Positions 63,716 to 64,000 of a stretch of 64,000 bases of DNA are shown piece by piece (position 1 is the first letter of the stretch; each line of letters starts with the position of its first letter). Under the pieces are notes generated by a model. It searched no databases. It was given only the letters and a program-made list of their open reading frames with translations, and was not told the DNA's origin. The position numbers and the translations under genes were made by a program. The DNA lies in assembly GCF_004216755.1 (NCBI RefSeq), contig NZ_SGWZ01000007.1:134464-198463 (forward strand), written 5' to 3'. The DNA is from Kerstersia gyiorum. GTDB lineage: Bacteria > Pseudomonadota > Gammaproteobacteria > Burkholderiales > Burkholderiaceae_B.

Positions 63716-64000
63716 CTATTGATGCCAGATGCTGTCCAGGGTCCGGGCCTCGATCAGGCGCCTGGCCCAGGATCGCAATGTCGTGCTGTCGGCCGCTTGT
63801 AGACGATCCAGGTCGGCTGCATCCAGGCGGCCGAAGCGCGTTTCCAGCTGCTCGCGCAACATGCCTGCCATGTCTTCGCGGCCTTGTTCCAGGCCTTGCC
63901 GCAATCCCTGTTCCAGCCCCTTGCGGATGCCTATCCGTTCCACACTGCTGATGTAAGCCATGTTGCGCTCCTTCTCGAAACTTGCCAGGGATTGCCAGAA
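63716..64000 (-). CDS. C-terminal part of an Rpn/PD-(D/E)XK nuclease-type protein (5' end outside window)
   Basis: The minus-strand frame is open to the window edge: F-W-Q-S-L-A-S-F-E-K-E-R-N then MAYISSVERIGIRKGLEQGL. The SFEKER-MAYISSVER segment followed by RKGLEQGLRQGLEQGREDM repeats is the usual tail of Rpn-family (recombination-promoting nuclease, formerly transposase_31-like) and DUF4351 proteins; the end (ARRLIEARTLDSIW) is DUF4351-like. The catalytic domain would lie beyond base 64000, so activity cannot be judged. The gene does not necessarily start at the ATG at 63961. Confidence 0.75.
   Translation of the reverse strand, partial: FWQSLASFEKERNMAYISSVERIGIRKGLEQGLRQGLEQGREDMAGMLREQLETRFGRLDAADLDRLQAADSTTLRSWARRLIEARTLDSIWHQ

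Overview
The window is chromosomal DNA from a GC-rich betaproteobacterium, most likely of the family Alcaligenaceae (the Bordetella/Achromobacter/Kerstersia neighbourhood). This rests on protein wording and gene order: ppk-pstSCAB, acpS-nagZ-uvrC-pgsA, an odhA-odhB-odhL cluster followed nearby by zapE, PHB synthase-reductase-PhaR followed by an FNR regulator, and a PIN-PhoH/bcp/Mth938 group. A genus cannot be assigned from the sequence alone. I saw no tRNA, rRNA, CRISPR array, prophage or insertion sequence. Almost everything is ordinary core genome with a few inserted accessory blocks.

Layout. 1-4664: end of ppk, a textbook Pho box, then pstS-pstC-pstA-pstB with a terminator and no phoU. 4782-6557: a membrane-anchored DKNYY-repeat protein of unknown role. 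6636-9068 (minus): carboxynorspermidine synthase and decarboxylase (alternative polyamine route). 9193-16320: TetR regulator divergent from an RND multidrug efflux operon (adaptor, pump, outer-membrane factor). 16343-23325: pdxJ, an inserted PAS/GGDEF/EAL gene with its own AT-rich promoter, then acpS-nagZ-uvrC-pgsA. 23399-28675: queF (minus), aceA (plus), maeB (minus). 29110-34800: sucA-sucB-lpdA, the 2-oxoglutarate dehydrogenase complex. 34914-37073: a DHA2 drug exporter with a near-perfect TetR-type operator, beside a low-complexity region with tandem repeats. 37074-40438: zapE, trpS with an extra C-terminal domain, and a small secreted unknown. 40641-46483 (minus): a second RND efflux operon. 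46719-54019: tex, a DinG/YoaA helicase, bamD, rluD, pgeF. 54112-57266: phaC-phaB-phaR. 57455-61275 (minus): FNR, PIN-PhoH, bcp, Mth938-like. 61701-64000: EamA transporter, a YkuD_2-type L,D-transpeptidase-like protein behind a hairpin-rich leader, and the tail of an Rpn-type protein.

How the genes work together. Central metabolism is well represented: the glyoxylate enzyme AceA, NADP-malic enzyme and 2-oxoglutarate dehydrogenase are adjacent but divergent or convergent, so their long intergenic regions probably carry the regulatory decisions between TCA flux, the glyoxylate bypass and gluconeogenesis. PHB synthesis lies next to an FNR-type oxygen sensor. Phosphate uptake is under a clear PhoB site. 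Three drug-export loci (two RND, one DHA2) account for much of the accessory content.

No unmistakably new multi-gene system is visible. The best leads are the hairpin-rich leader at 62760-62941, the DKNYY protein behind pst, the TrpRS fusion, the perfect 24-bp tandem duplication in front of tex, and the orphan TetR operator. GC content and homology statements are from reading and memory, not computation.
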